Shown piece by piece: positions 10,111 to 18,730 of a stretch of 60,861 bases of DNA (position 1 is the first letter of the stretch; each line of letters opens with the position of its first letter). Below the pieces are notes generated by a model. It did not search any database, was not told the DNA's origin, and saw only the letters and a program-made list of their open reading frames with translations. The DNA is from Acetobacteraceae bacterium (GTDB taxonomy: Bacteria > Pseudomonadota > Alphaproteobacteria > Acetobacterales > Acetobacteraceae): assembly GCA_022842185.1 (NCBI GenBank), contig JALHQB010000021.1, forward strand, positions 1-60,861, given 5' to 3'. Made by a program: the position numbers and the translations under genes.

Positions 10111-10875
10111 TCAGTTACGGCGGAAAATGACGCTGCCCAGCCACCCGGCAAGTGCGGCCAGGACAATGCAGCCAATACCATAGACCACCGGCGCGGTGCG
10201 CGCGACGTAGGCGATGGATGCGGCGGTACCGACCCGGTCCACGCGCAGGAACAGCTCCTGCCGCGCGATGATGCGCTGTTCGCGCACCAGCAGGACCTCG
10301 ACCCGGTAGTCGCCGGTCTGGACGGTGTCGGGGAAGGACACGCGCGCGCTGAACAGCCGCCCACCGGCCACAGTGACCGGCGCGGCATATTCCTGCCAGC
10401 GGCCATCCTGCTGCTTCAGTTCCAGAAGGGCGGCGCGGAACGCGGGCCCCTGGCTGCCGGAGGCGCGCAGCGGCAATGCATCCAGCCCAAGCCGCCCGGT
10501 GCGGCGCACCTCCTCGGGCAGCACCTCCCAGACCGGGCGGGTGGCGGCGATGGCGTAGAAGCCCGGTACCTCCCGGAACACCGCCGAGGGCCCGTTCAGC
10601 CAGAAGCCGAGCACGTTGACCTTGCGCCGCACGACCGTCGCCTGCGGCGGCCCCCACGCGACGATGACCACGTCCTCGCCGCTTTGGGGACCGATCAGCC
10701 GTTCGGTCGCGCCGAAGACCATGACCGAGGATCCGGTGAAGCCGGTGGTGATCTCGACCCTGACGGTGGACAGGTCGGCGGTCAGCTGCGGCGTGTTCGC
10801 CGCCGGTGCCTGGGCGCGGGCCGCACCGGCCAGCGCCAGCAGCAGGACCAGTCCGCGCAGCGCTGCGCCGATCAC
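10111..10875 (-). CDS. TIGR02186 family membrane-anchored periplasmic protein
   Basis: 254 aa. A signal peptide (1-21) is followed by a beta-rich exported domain (LTADLSTVRVEITTGFTGSSVMVFGA...VVIVAWGPPQATVVRRK) and a single C-terminal membrane helix (GIGCIVLAALAGWLGSVIF) with a short basic tail. This is the layout of the alphaproteobacterial TIGR02186 family, which has no assigned activity and is usually next to a TauE/SafE permease, as here. The start overlaps the permease stop by 4 bp. A role as periplasmic partner of the permease is inferred from context only. Confidence 0.88.
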   Translation of the reverse strand: MIGAALRGLVLLLALAGAARAQAPAANTPQLTADLSTVRVEITTGFTGSSVMVFGATERLIGPQSGEDVVIVAWGPPQATVVRRKVNVLGFWLNGPSAVFREVPGFYAIAATRPVWEVLPEEVRRTGRLGLDALPLRASGSQGPAFRAALLELKQQDGRWQEYAAPVTVAGGRLFSARVSFPDTVQTGDYRVEVLLVREQRIIARQELFLRVDRVGTAASIAYVARTAPVVYGIGCIVLAALAGWLGSVIFRRN

Positions 10876-11786
10876 GGCACCGGCCCGATGGCGAACAGGT
10901 TCGCCGGCGCGCGCACCAGGTCATACAGCAGCCCGAGCGCCACCGAGAGCACCAGCAGGCCGAGCAGCGCGCGCGTCTCCTCCCCCCGCAGCTTGGTGCC
11001 CATGGATGCGCCGAACTGCGCGCCGACCACCCCGCCGGCCAGCAGCAGCAGCGTCAGCACGATGTCCACGCTGCCCACCTGCACCGCCTGGAGCAGCGTG
11101 ACATTGGCCGAGACGAAAACCACCTGGAACAGCGACGTGCCGATCACCACCGAGGTCGGCATGCCCAGCAGGTAGATCATGGCCGGCACCAGCATGAAGC
11201 CGCCGCCCACGCCCATCACCGCCGACAGCACGCCGATGGCCAGGCCCACCAGCAGCGGCGGGATCACCGAGATGTACAGGCGCGACTTGCGGAACCGCAC
11301 CTTGAAGGGCAGGCCGTGCAGCCAGGTGTGTTCATGGGCGCGGGCCGCCGCCACGCCGGTCCGCCGGCGACGCAGGATCGCGCGCACGCTCTCACGCACC
11401 ATCAGCAGTCCGACCGTGCCCAGGATGACGACGTAGAAGATGGCGACAGCGAGATCGACCTGCCCGGCGCGGCGCAGGATCGCGAAGAGCTGGACGCCGA
11501 GCGCCGATCCGACGACGCCGCCGACCAGCAGGACCGAGCCCATCCGTAGATCGACATTGCCCCGGCGCCACTGCGCCATCAGCCCCGAGACCGAGGCGCC
11601 GAGCGTCTGGTTTGCGCCCGATGCGACCGCGACGGGGGAAGGAATGCCGATCAGGATCAGGATTGGGGTCAGCAGGAAGCCGCCGCCGACGCCGAACAGC
11701 CCCGACAACCAGCCCACGCCAAAGCCGATGCCCAGCAACAGCAGGCCATCAACACTCATCTCGGCGATCGGCAGGTACACCTGCAT
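10872..11786 (-). CDS. TauE/SafE (TSUP) family anion exporter
   Basis: 304 aa inner-membrane protein with two halves that each begin with the family signature: GWLSGLFGVGGGFLLTPILI near the N-terminus and GVLSAVMGVGGGFMLVPAMI in the middle, giving eight or so helices. Family members move sulfite, sulfonates or other small organosulfur anions. First gene of a three-gene operon (permease, TIGR02186, Usp). The start at 11784-11786 (MQVYLPIAEM) was chosen because the upstream extension is unrelated; the second Met, ten residues later, is the other option. Confidence 0.9.
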   Translation of the reverse strand: MQVYLPIAEMSVDGLLLLGIGFGVGWLSGLFGVGGGFLLTPILILIGIPSPVAVASGANQTLGASVSGLMAQWRRGNVDLRMGSVLLVGGVVGSALGVQLFAILRRAGQVDLAVAIFYVVILGTVGLLMVRESVRAILRRRRTGVAAARAHEHTWLHGLPFKVRFRKSRLYISVIPPLLVGLAIGVLSAVMGVGGGFMLVPAMIYLLGMPTSVVIGTSLFQVVFVSANVTLLQAVQVGSVDIVLTLLLLAGGVVGAQFGASMGTKLRGEETRALLGLLVLSVALGLLYDLVRAPANLFAIGPVP

Positions 11787-12045
11787 CGCGTCAGGGCCTC
11801 GATTGCAACGGGAACTCGATGCCGCCGGGTTTGAACCCGACAGACCGATGGGACAAGGCACAATCGACGCGTCGCGCGGCAGGATTGCGGCAGGGCTTGC
11901 GCGTCTGCCCAGTGCAGATGGTCTCTGCGGCGTCTTGCAGCGGTCCGACGCCGGTTTGCATCACCGTCAAGGACTGTGCGAAATCGCACCGTTCGGCGCA
12001 TCCTGTCGGCCGAGATCACCGTTCGGCTTCGACGAGGCACCCTCC

Positions 12046-13632
12046 ATGACGCTTTCCCGCCGCCTCCTGCTCGGCGCCGTGCTGGCCGCGCCGGGCCTGC
12101 GCCCCGCGCGGGCGCAGGCCGCGCACCGGCTTCGCCTGGTGCATGTGAATGACTTCCACTCCCGCCACGAGCCGGTCTCCCGCGCCACCGGGGCGGCCTG
12201 CCGGGCGGATGACCCCTGCCTGGGCGGATCGGCGCGACTGGCCGGCGCGATCGGTGCGGCCAAGGCCGAAGCGGCGGCGGCCGGGCGCGGCGTGGTGGCG
12301 GTCGATGCCGGCGACGAATTCATGGGCAGTCTGTTCTACACGCAGCATCGCGGCGCGGCGGAGCTCGCCGTGATGAAGGCCTGGGGCTGCGAGGCCATGA
12401 CCCTGGGCAATCACGAATTCGACAATGGCGCGGCGAACCTGGCGCGTTTCGTCGGCGGCGCGGACTTCCCGATCCTGGCGGCCAATATCGACACGCGGGC
12501 GGAACCCGAACTCGACGGCAAGCTGCGCCCCTGGTGGGATACGACGAAGGGCGGCGCGCGCATCGCCTTCATCGGCGTGACGACGCCCGAGACGCCCCTG
12601 CTGTCCTCCCCGGGGCGCAACCTGCGCTTCACGGACCCGGCCGAGGCGGCCGCCCGCGCCGTCGCCGAAATCCGCGCCAGCGGCCCGGCGACCATCGTGC
12701 TGCTGTCGCATTTGGGCTACGGGCATGACCGGGCGATCGCCGCGCAGGTGCGAGGCCTCGACGTCATCGTGGGTGGGCATTCGCACACGCTGCTGTCCAG
12801 CGAACCGGATGCCGACGGCCCGTTTCCCGTGCTGGTGGACGGGCCGGACCGCGCCGTGCGCATCGTCCAGACCGGGGCCTATGGACGCTTCCTGGGCATG
12901 CTCGACATCGATGTCGCGGTGGATGGACGGATCGCGGCGTTCGGCGGCGCCTGCGCGCCGATCGGCGCGGCCTTCCCCGAGGATGCGCGCGTCGCCGCCA
13001 TGGTGGCGGAATTCGCCCGGCCGCTGGCGGAGACCCGGCGCCGCCCGGTCGGCACCCTGCCCGAGGCGATGGGCAATGCGGAATGCCGGCGCGGCGAATG
13101 TCTGCTGGGCAATCTGGTGGCCGAAGCCATCCTTGGCCGGGCGCCGGGGGCCGAGATCGCGATCACCAATGGGGGCGGGCTGCGCGCCGGGCTGCCAGGC
13201 GGGATGATCACCTATGGCGACGTGCTGACCACCCTGCCCTTCGGCAATACCGTCGCGACCATGGGGCTGCGCGGGGCGGATGTGCTGGCGGCACTGGAGG
13301 CCGGCCTGTCGCAGGGTGCCGGCACGGCGGGGCGCTTCCCGCAGGTGGCCGGCATCCGCTTCGTCTGGGACCCGACCGCGCCACCGGGCAGCCGGGTGCG
13401 CGCGGCCGAAGTGGCACAGGGCAGCAGCTTCGTCGCGCTCGATCCGGGGCGGGTCTATCGCGTTGCGACCAACGACTTCATGCGTCGTGGCGGCGATGGC
13501 TACAGCATGTTCCGCGACCGCGCGCTCGATCCCTATGACGGCGGCGTGCTGCTGGAAGAAGCGCTGGCGGAGGTGATCGCGGCCGGCCGGGGGGCTGCCA
13601 TTCGCATGGATGGGCGGATCACGGCGCGGTAG
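12046..13632 (+). CDS. Periplasmic 5'-nucleotidase/2',3'-cyclic phosphodiesterase family metallophosphatase
   Basis: 528 aa. A signal peptide ends near residue 25 (ARAQA). The calcineurin-like domain shows all metal motifs: N35-D-F-H38, D90 in DAGDEF, G121-N-H-E, and GGHSHTLL near 245. The C-terminal nucleotidase domain contains NLVAEAIL, ITNGGGLRAGL and NDFMRRGGDGYSMF, the substrate-stacking region. It dephosphorylates extracellular nucleotides or cyclic 2',3'-nucleotides to release phosphate and nucleosides. Start at 12046 is set by the signal peptide. It stands alone between divergent and parallel neighbours. Confidence 0.92.
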   Translation: MTLSRRLLLGAVLAAPGLRPARAQAAHRLRLVHVNDFHSRHEPVSRATGAACRADDPCLGGSARLAGAIGAAKAEAAAAGRGVVAVDAGDEFMGSLFYTQHRGAAELAVMKAWGCEAMTLGNHEFDNGAANLARFVGGADFPILAANIDTRAEPELDGKLRPWWDTTKGGARIAFIGVTTPETPLLSSPGRNLRFTDPAEAAARAVAEIRASGPATIVLLSHLGYGHDRAIAAQVRGLDVIVGGHSHTLLSSEPDADGPFPVLVDGPDRAVRIVQTGAYGRFLGMLDIDVAVDGRIAAFGGACAPIGAAFPEDARVAAMVAEFARPLAETRRRPVGTLPEAMGNAECRRGECLLGNLVAEAILGRAPGAEIAITNGGGLRAGLPGGMITYGDVLTTLPFGNTVATMGLRGADVLAALEAGLSQGAGTAGRFPQVAGIRFVWDPTAPPGSRVRAAEVAQGSSFVALDPGRVYRVATNDFMRRGGDGYSMFRDRALDPYDGGVLLEEALAEVIAAGRGAAIRMDGRITAR

Positions 13633-13873
13633 GCGCGCGGTCGCTCCGGGTCCCTCGGCGCCACCAGTTCTGATGTCTTTCGAGACGGGGCTGCTTCCGG
13701 GGCACTCCGCTGCCGCCTGACCCTGGGCTGTGCCACTCCATGCCGGCCGCCGCCCCCGACGCCGGCAGGGACGGGCGTTTTGCAGGGCGCCCGCCACTTT
13801 CGTTTGATTCCAAATGGCACTGATCTGCTTTAGCGTACCGGCTGCGAACCAATCAAAAAGGGGAGTTGGACGC

Positions 13874-14584
13874 ATGTCGCGCAAATTGACGGCCGAGTTC
13901 TTCGGCACGCTGTGGCTTGTGCTGGGGGGCTGCGGTTCGGCGGTCCTGGCCGCCGCCTTTCCGGGGGTGGGGATCGGCCTGCTGGGTGTGTCCTTCGCCT
14001 TCGGGCTGACGGTTCTCACCATGGCCTATGCGATCGGGCATGTCTCGGGGTGCCACCTCAACCCCGCCGTCACGCTCGGACTGGTGGCGGGCGGGCGGTT
14101 CCCGGCAACAGATGCCCTGCCCTACATCATCGTCCAGGTGCTGGGCGCGATCGCCGGCGCGGGCATCCTGTACATGATCGCCAGCGGCAAGGCGGGCTTC
14201 GATGTCTCGGCCGGCTTCGCATCCAATGGCTTCGGCGAACATTCGCCGGGGGGCTACAACCTGACCGCCGCGTTGATCTGCGAGGTCGTGATGACCTTCT
14301 TCTTCCTGCTGATCATCCTGGGTGCGACGCATGGCAAGGCGCCGGCCGGCTTCGCGCCGATCGCCATCGGCCTGGGCCTGACGCTGATCCACCTGATCAG
14401 CATCCCGGTCACCAATACCTCGGTCAATCCGGCGCGCAGCACCGGTCCGGCGCTGTTCGTCGGCGGCTGGGCGATCCAGCAGTTGTGGCTGTTCTGGGTG
14501 GCGCCGATCATCGGCGCGGTGATCGCAGGCATCGTGTCCCGCGCCCTTTGGCAGACCGACACCGCCCAGATCGAGGGCCGCTGA
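13874..14584 (+). CDS. aqpZ: Aquaporin Z
   Basis: 236 aa water channel with six helices and two half-helices ending in N63-P-A and N185-P-A. The selectivity filter is of the narrow water type: H173 ([19 protein letters not shown]) and R188 after the second NPA. A glycerol facilitator would have Gly instead of His and an extended loop. ATG at 13874 is preceded by GGGGAG. A longer frame from 13814 lacks family similarity. No partner gene is obvious. Confidence 0.95.
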   Translation: MSRKLTAEFFGTLWLVLGGCGSAVLAAAFPGVGIGLLGVSFAFGLTVLTMAYAIGHVSGCHLNPAVTLGLVAGGRFPATDALPYIIVQVLGAIAGAGILYMIASGKAGFDVSAGFASNGFGEHSPGGYNLTAALICEVVMTFFFLLIILGATHGKAPAGFAPIAIGLGLTLIHLISIPVTNTSVNPARSTGPALFVGGWAIQQLWLFWVAPIIGAVIAGIVSRALWQTDTAQIEGR

Positions 14585-14642
14585 CCGCGGCGGCCCTGCC
14601 CATCGGGCGGCGCCGCACCCATGGTGAAGGGCCAGAACAGAT

Positions 14643-14739
14643 CGCGCCTGACCGGACTCAGGTACGCGCGTGGGGATGCCCGACGAAACAAAGGCTTGGA
14701 GCGTTTTGCGCCAGTACGGCCGGGTGCCAAGCGCTCCAA
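14643..14739. repeat. Family-2 repeat copy
   Basis: GCGCCTGACC plus a partial first hairpin, the link GAAACAAAGG, then a long stem TTGGAGCG ... CGCTCCAA enclosing TTTTGCGCCAGTACGG. The inner pairing is weaker (GCGCC against GGTGC) than in the perfect copies. It lies between aqpZ and the convergent Yip1-like gene, near both 3' ends. Confidence 0.75.
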
Positions 14740-14752
14740 GCGGTCTTCGCCG

Positions 14753-15292
14753 CTATACGAAGATGCCGGTCAGCACCCGCACCGCGATGTTCACCACGAT
14801 GGCGACGCCGATCACCGCCAGGGTGAACACCAGCGCCTTTTCCTGCGGCACCCGCATCACGATCGGCACGCCCAGATACAGCGTGTAGAGGGCGTAGAGC
14901 GCGCCGATCAGCGCCACCAGCGCGCCCAGGATCGGGATGATGATCGCCCCGCCGGCGACCCAGGCCACGGTCGGCGCGAAGGCGGCGAGTTTCAGCGCCG
15001 CGTCTGCGTCGCTGGGTCCACCGAATTTCGGCGCCAGGATCTCGACGATCTTGGCCATGACGATCACGCCGACCAACGACATTACATAGCCGACGATGGC
15101 GGTGGTGATGGCGGTGAAAAAGAAACCGAAGGCCATCAGCATCAGCATCCCCGCAATGGCGGGGATCGCGGCCAGGATCATCACATAGCGGGTGAACAGC
15201 GGTACCAGTTCGACCGGTTCGCGCTGGATGGCGCGCCATTCCTGCGCGGGTGCCAGGATCATGCCCTTAACGCGCGCTATCAGTTCGTTCAT
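14753..15292 (-). CDS. Yip1 domain membrane protein
   Basis: 179 aa with five hydrophobic segments. The N-terminus (MNELIARVKGMILAPAQEWRAI) is the conserved amphipathic start of bacterial Yip1/DUF1282-type proteins, with the W-x-x-I/V motif, and is followed by LVPLFTRYVMILAAIPAIAG. Molecular function in bacteria is not established. The ATG at 15290-15292 was chosen because it opens exactly on this motif. It is divergent from the permease gene at 15399, with about 106 bp between them for both promoters. Confidence 0.85.
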   Translation of the reverse strand: MNELIARVKGMILAPAQEWRAIQREPVELVPLFTRYVMILAAIPAIAGMLMLMAFGFFFTAITTAIVGYVMSLVGVIVMAKIVEILAPKFGGPSDADAALKLAAFAPTVAWVAGGAIIIPILGALVALIGALYALYTLYLGVPIVMRVPQEKALVFTLAVIGVAIVVNIAVRVLTGIFV

Positions 15293-15398
15293 CGCACCCC
15301 TGCTGCATTCATTGCCTGTGCGATACTGCGCGGCGCGGGCGCGTTCGGGCAAGTCTGCTGCGCTGGCGGGCGGGCCGGTCATCTGCCAGCCTGCGGCC

Positions 15399-16808
15399 AT
15401 GCCCGATTCGGTCCCTTCGCGCTGGCGCGACCGGCGATTGCCGGTGATGTTGGCGCTCGGTTTCGCCGCCGGGGTGCCGTTGCCGCTGGTCGCCGGCCAG
15501 GTGCTGCGGCAGTGGTTCACCGAAAGCGGACTCAGCCTCGGCGCCATCGGCATGACAGCGCTGATCGGCCTCGCCTACGCCAACAAGTTCCTGTGGTCGC
15601 CACTGCTGGATGCGCTGCGGCCGCCGCTGTTCGGATGGCTCGGCCACCGGCGCGGCTGGCTGGTCTGCCTGCAATGCGCGCTGATGGCCGCGATCGGGGC
15701 GATCGCGCTGACCGACCCGGCGTCGGGCGCGGGGGCGACCGTCATCCTGGCCGTGCTGGTTGCCTTCCTGTCGGCCAGCCAGGACATCGTCATCGATGCC
15801 TATCGCATCGAGGTGCTGGGCGAGGATGACGAGCGCCAGGCCTGGGGCCTCGCGGCCTATGTCTGGGGATACCGGCTGGCGCTGCTGGCGAGTGGCGCGG
15901 GGACGCTTCTGCTGGTGCAGCATATCGGCTGGTCGGGCGCCTTCCTGTACGGCGCGGCGCTGTTGCTGGTGGGTCTGGCCGCCACGACCATGGCGCCCGA
16001 ACCGCCACGCCCGGTGCAGGCGACCTATGATGGTCCGCCCTTCGACATAAGCCCGGCGCGCGAGCATCTGCGAGAACGCCCCTGGATCGGCCAGATCCTG
16101 GCCGTGATGCCCTGGATGGCGCCGGTCGTGGTCGCGATGCTGCCCGGCCATGTGCGCCGGCCGCTGGTGGCCCAGCCGGGCTGGCATCTGGAACGATCCG
16201 TCGCGCAGCCCTTCGCCGACATCACGCGGCGGCCCTATTGGTTGTGGATCCTGCTGTTCATCGCGCTGTTCAAGCTCGGCGAGGCGCTCGCCGGGGTGAT
16301 GACCACGCCCTTCTATCGGTCGCTCGGCTTCACGCGGGAGGATGTGGCGACCGTCGCCACCGTGTTCGGCATGGTGGCCACCTTCGTCGGCGCCGCGGTG
16401 GGCAGTTGGCTGGTGGGGCGGATCGGCGTGCGGCAGGCGCTGATCTGGACCGGGCTGTGCCAGATGCTGTCGAACCTGATGTATGTGGCGCTCGACCAGG
16501 CGGGGCATTCGATGCCGATGCTCTGGGCGCAGGTGGGGGTCGAAAGCTTCACCGATGGGCTGGCCGATGCCGCGTTCCTGACCTGGCTTTCGGCGCTGAC
16601 GTCGCGCAGCTTCACGGCGACGCAATATGCCCTTCTGTCATCGCTGGCGGCGGTGCCGCTGCGGACACTCGGAGCAAGTTCGGGCTTCCTGGCCGAGGCA
16701 CTGGGCTGGACGCCGTTCTTCCTGCTGACCACGGCAGCGGCGTTGCCGGCGCTGGGGATCATGCTGTTCCTGCTGCGCCGCCTGCCGCCCGAACCCGACG
16801 CGCGCTAA
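15399..16808 (+). CDS. AmpG-like MFS permease
   Basis: 469 aa major facilitator with about 12-14 helices. LMLALGFAAGVPLPLVAGQVLRQW-type N-terminus, FLWSPLLD and SASQDIVIDAYRIEVL match the AmpG branch (muropeptide: 1,6-anhydro-MurNAc-peptide importer), where ASQDIxxDA is a hallmark. The central loop is unusually long (about 200-240, with PPFDISPAREHLRERPW). No ampD or beta-lactamase gene is near, so substrate is inferred from family. ATG at 15399 gives a short cytoplasmic lead before helix 1. Confidence 0.87.
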   Translation: MPDSVPSRWRDRRLPVMLALGFAAGVPLPLVAGQVLRQWFTESGLSLGAIGMTALIGLAYANKFLWSPLLDALRPPLFGWLGHRRGWLVCLQCALMAAIGAIALTDPASGAGATVILAVLVAFLSASQDIVIDAYRIEVLGEDDERQAWGLAAYVWGYRLALLASGAGTLLLVQHIGWSGAFLYGAALLLVGLAATTMAPEPPRPVQATYDGPPFDISPAREHLRERPWIGQILAVMPWMAPVVVAMLPGHVRRPLVAQPGWHLERSVAQPFADITRRPYWLWILLFIALFKLGEALAGVMTTPFYRSLGFTREDVATVATVFGMVATFVGAAVGSWLVGRIGVRQALIWTGLCQMLSNLMYVALDQAGHSMPMLWAQVGVESFTDGLADAAFLTWLSALTSRSFTATQYALLSSLAAVPLRTLGASSGFLAEALGWTPFFLLTTAAALPALGIMLFLLRRLPPEPDAR

Positions 16809-17002
16809 CCACGGCCGTTGGTGTTTTTGGCTTGCCCCAATCGCCGGCGCGCACATCCATACGCTTGGCCTGCGCGCCTCGCATTGTCGCGCTGTGCGCT
16901 CGGGTCCGATGCGCGGGACGGGACCAAGGATCAACGGGCCAGGGCGGATGGTGCGGCGGGCGGGGTGGGGCCAAACTGCACGCCCGTTCTGTAGGAATTG
17001 CC

Positions 17003-17353
17003 ATGCTCTCGTCCCCCTGGTTGCTGACCCCGATCCTTCTGCTCGGTTCGAACATATTGATGACCTTTGCCTGGTACGGGCATCTCAAGCAGCCATCCTG
17101 GCCGATGTGGCTGGCGATCGTTATTTCCTGGGGGATCGCTTTCTTCGAATACTGCCTGGCGGTGCCGGCGAACCGCATCGGCTACGGCACCTTCACCGGC
17201 CAGCAATTGAAGGTGATGCAGGAAGTGATCACGCTGGCGGTCTTCGCTGTGTTCTCCGTGACCTTCCTGGGGGAGACGCTGCGCTGGAATTTTCTTGCCG
17301 CCGGCGGGTGCCTGGTGGCGGCCGTGGTGTTCATCTTCCTGCCGGTGGATTGA
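17003..17353 (+). CDS. DMT-superfamily DUF486 membrane protein
   Basis: 116 aa with four hydrophobic helices. LLLGSNILMTFAWYGHLK, ISWGIAFFEYCLAVPANRIG and FSVTFLGETLRWN match the DUF486 group, distant relatives of EamA and small multidrug transporters. No substrate is known. TAGGA precedes the ATG at 17003. It stands alone; 194 bp separate it from the AmpG-like gene and tandem repeats start just after its stop. Confidence 0.9.
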   Translation: MLSSPWLLTPILLLGSNILMTFAWYGHLKQPSWPMWLAIVISWGIAFFEYCLAVPANRIGYGTFTGQQLKVMQEVITLAVFAVFSVTFLGETLRWNFLAAGGCLVAAVVFIFLPVD

Positions 17354-17360
17354 CGCGGCA

Positions 17361-17425
17361 CCGCTCAGCGGCGTTCTCGACCCACGCCGCTCAGCGACGT
17401 TCTCGACCCACGCCGCTCAGCGGCG
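17361..17425. repeat. Two and a half tandem copies of a 26 bp unit
   Basis: Units at 17361-17386, 17387-17412 and 17413-17425 (partial), each starting CCGCTCAGCG and continuing with CGTTCTCGACCC. One base differs between the first two. Each unit holds the small palindrome CCGCTCAGCGG. The last copy overlaps the stop codon and final residues of the XRE-cupin regulator gene, so the array looks like local duplication of that gene's 3' end. Confidence 0.8.
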
Positions 17426-18004
17426 ATGCAACGCGACCAGATAACGGCAAGGCCGCGTGGCTGACGGATTGCGATAGGCATGCCCCTTCGGCGCGACCAA
17501 ATCGAAGGCGATGCAGTCCCCCGCGCCGAGCGTCGCTTCCTCCGCTCCCTCCTCGACCACCAACCGGCCGGCCAGGACCCAGGCCACCTGGCCGCGCAGG
17601 AACGCGAGGGAGGAGGCGGTGTAGGCGACGCGCGCACCCGGCGGCAGTTCGACCTCGACCAGCTCCGGTTCGGCACCCGGCGGCGAGACGGCGCGGCGGC
17701 GATAGCCTGTCGCCGGATCCGTCCAGCCCGGCTGCGCCACGGCACGGGCGATGCGCGACGGACCGGCATCGGCCTCGGCGCGCGCCAGCAGGGCCGAGAC
17801 CGTCAGGTGAAAGGCCCCCGACAGCCGGCCCAGCAACGCGGCGGTGGGGCTGGCCTCGGCGCGTTCCACCTTGCTGATCATGGCGCGGGATACACCCGAG
17901 GCGGCAGCGAGTTCCGCGATGGACCAGCCGCGCGATTCCCGTTCGCGGCGTATCCGCGCGGCGATCAGCGTGTCGAGCCCAGCGGCATCCATCATAGTGG
18001 ACAT
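17417..18004 (-). CDS. XRE-family transcriptional regulator with cupin domain
   Basis: 195 aa. An N-terminal helix-turn-helix (about 12-68: LIAARIRRERESRGWSIAEL, SGVSRAMISKVERAEASPTA) is followed by a C-terminal cupin_2 domain (about 110-190: VELPPGARVAYTASS, GRLVVEEGAEEATLGAGDCI). Such proteins usually sense a small metabolite and repress adjacent genes. Start is uncertain among Met codons at 18004, 17995 and 17992; no strong ribosome site separates them. Divergent from the small protein and GNAT gene, with an array of ATAGTGG repeats between and over the starts. Confidence 0.88.
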   Translation of the reverse strand: MSTMMDAAGLDTLIAARIRRERESRGWSIAELAAASGVSRAMISKVERAEASPTAALLGRLSGAFHLTVSALLARAEADAGPSRIARAVAQPGWTDPATGYRRRAVSPPGAEPELVEVELPPGARVAYTASSLAFLRGQVAWVLAGRLVVEEGAEEATLGAGDCIAFDLVAPKGHAYRNPSATRPCRYLVALHRR

Positions 18005-18021
18005 AGTGATATGATAGTGGA
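17993..18021. promoter_or_regulatory. Candidate operator: three ATAGTGG repeats
   Basis: CATAGTGGA (17993), CATAGTGAT (18002) and GATAGTGGA (18013) stand in the only AT-rich patch between two divergent genes. The spacing of 9 and 11 bp is close to one helical turn. The repeats overlap the regulator's possible start codons, so it probably autoregulates and controls the divergent pair. This is a direct sequence observation; binding is inferred. Confidence 0.45.
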
Positions 18022-18032
18022 TACTGCGCTGC

Positions 18033-18257
18033 ATGACCATGCCGCCCGCCCCGCGCCACAATGGTGGCCCGCCGCTTGACGACGATGCCGACAAGACAGC
18101 GAGCTGGCGGTCCTGGAACTGGCGCCGGGCCCACAAGAAGGCCTGGAAGACGCCCCCGCGGGAGGTCGCGCTGCGCCGCCTGGCGCGCGCCGAGGAACTC
18201 GGCATGACCTATCGCGAATACACGCTCGAGATCATGGAACGGGGCAAATACCTGTGA
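18033..18257 (+). CDS. Small conserved alphaproteobacterial protein (HNGGPPLDD type)
   Basis: 74 aa cytoplasmic protein. The N-terminal R-H-N-G-G-P-P-L-D-D motif and the core WRRAHKKAWKTPPREVALRR...AEELGMTYREYTLEIMERGKYL are recurrent in small proteins of alphaproteobacteria and their phages; no function is known to me. Start could be 18033 or 18039 (both ATG). The start codon lies over an ATG on the opposite strand. The stop overlaps the GTG start of the GNAT gene (GTGA), so the two are translationally coupled. Confidence 0.8.
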   Translation: MTMPPAPRHNGGPPLDDDADKTASWRSWNWRRAHKKAWKTPPREVALRRLARAEELGMTYREYTLEIMERGKYL

Positions 18258-18730
18258 CGGTCACGATCGCCGAGGGCGGGCTGGATGATGCCCGCGTGCA
18301 GGCCCTGCTGACCACGCATCTGACGAAGGCGCGGGAAGCGACGGCGGAGGGCTTCGCCTTCGCGCTCGACCTGTCCGGCCTGCGCGTGCCGGAGATCCAA
18401 TTCTTCAGTGCGTGGGACGGGGATGTGCTGCTCGGCGTCGGCGCGCTCAAGCGGCTGTCGGACGACCATGGCGAGGTGAAGTCGATGCACACTGCCGAAG
18501 CCGCGCGGCGGCGGGGCATCGGGGGGATGCTGCTGCGCCACATCATGGCGGTCGCGCATGAGGCTGGCATGACGCGCGTCAGCCTGGAGACCGGGACCAG
18601 CGCGTATTTCCAGCCGGCCGTGGCGCTGTACCTGCGCCACGGCTTTGTCGATTGCGGGCCGTTCGGCGGTTATGCCGCGAGTGCTGAGAACCGCTTCCTC
18701 ACCCGCTCCGTCGGGACGGGTCAGTTGTAG
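18254..18730 (+). CDS. GNAT family N-acetyltransferase
   Basis: 158 aa acetyl-CoA-dependent acyltransferase. The acetyl-CoA loop is A-A-R-R-R-G-I-G-G-M-L-L (Q/R-x-x-G-x-G/A) preceded by VKSMHTAE, and motif B is FQPAVALYLRHGFVDCGPFGGY. This matches the group typified by uncharacterised PhnO/YafP-like enzymes that act on small amines. Start GTG at 18254 is fixed by the 4 bp overlap with the small upstream gene. Its 3' end overlaps the convergent secreted protein gene by 10 bp. Confidence 0.9.
   Translation: MTVTIAEGGLDDARVQALLTTHLTKAREATAEGFAFALDLSGLRVPEIQFFSAWDGDVLLGVGALKRLSDDHGEVKSMHTAEAARRRGIGGMLLRHIMAVAHEAGMTRVSLETGTSAYFQPAVALYLRHGFVDCGPFGGYAASAENRFLTRSVGTGQL

Noticed and set aside
11820..11845. 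tRNA-like T-arm (GGGTTTGAACCC)
   Set aside because: No acceptor, D or anticodon stem can be paired around it at the right distances.
12016..14022. Long minus-strand frame opposite the 5'-nucleotidase-like gene
   Set aside because: It lacks any motif, spans two real genes and has the typical Arg/Ala/His-rich look of a shadow frame.
18721..18730. Frameshift between the convergent GNAT and secreted protein genes
   Set aside because: Ten-base overlaps of convergent 3' ends are common and both proteins are complete.
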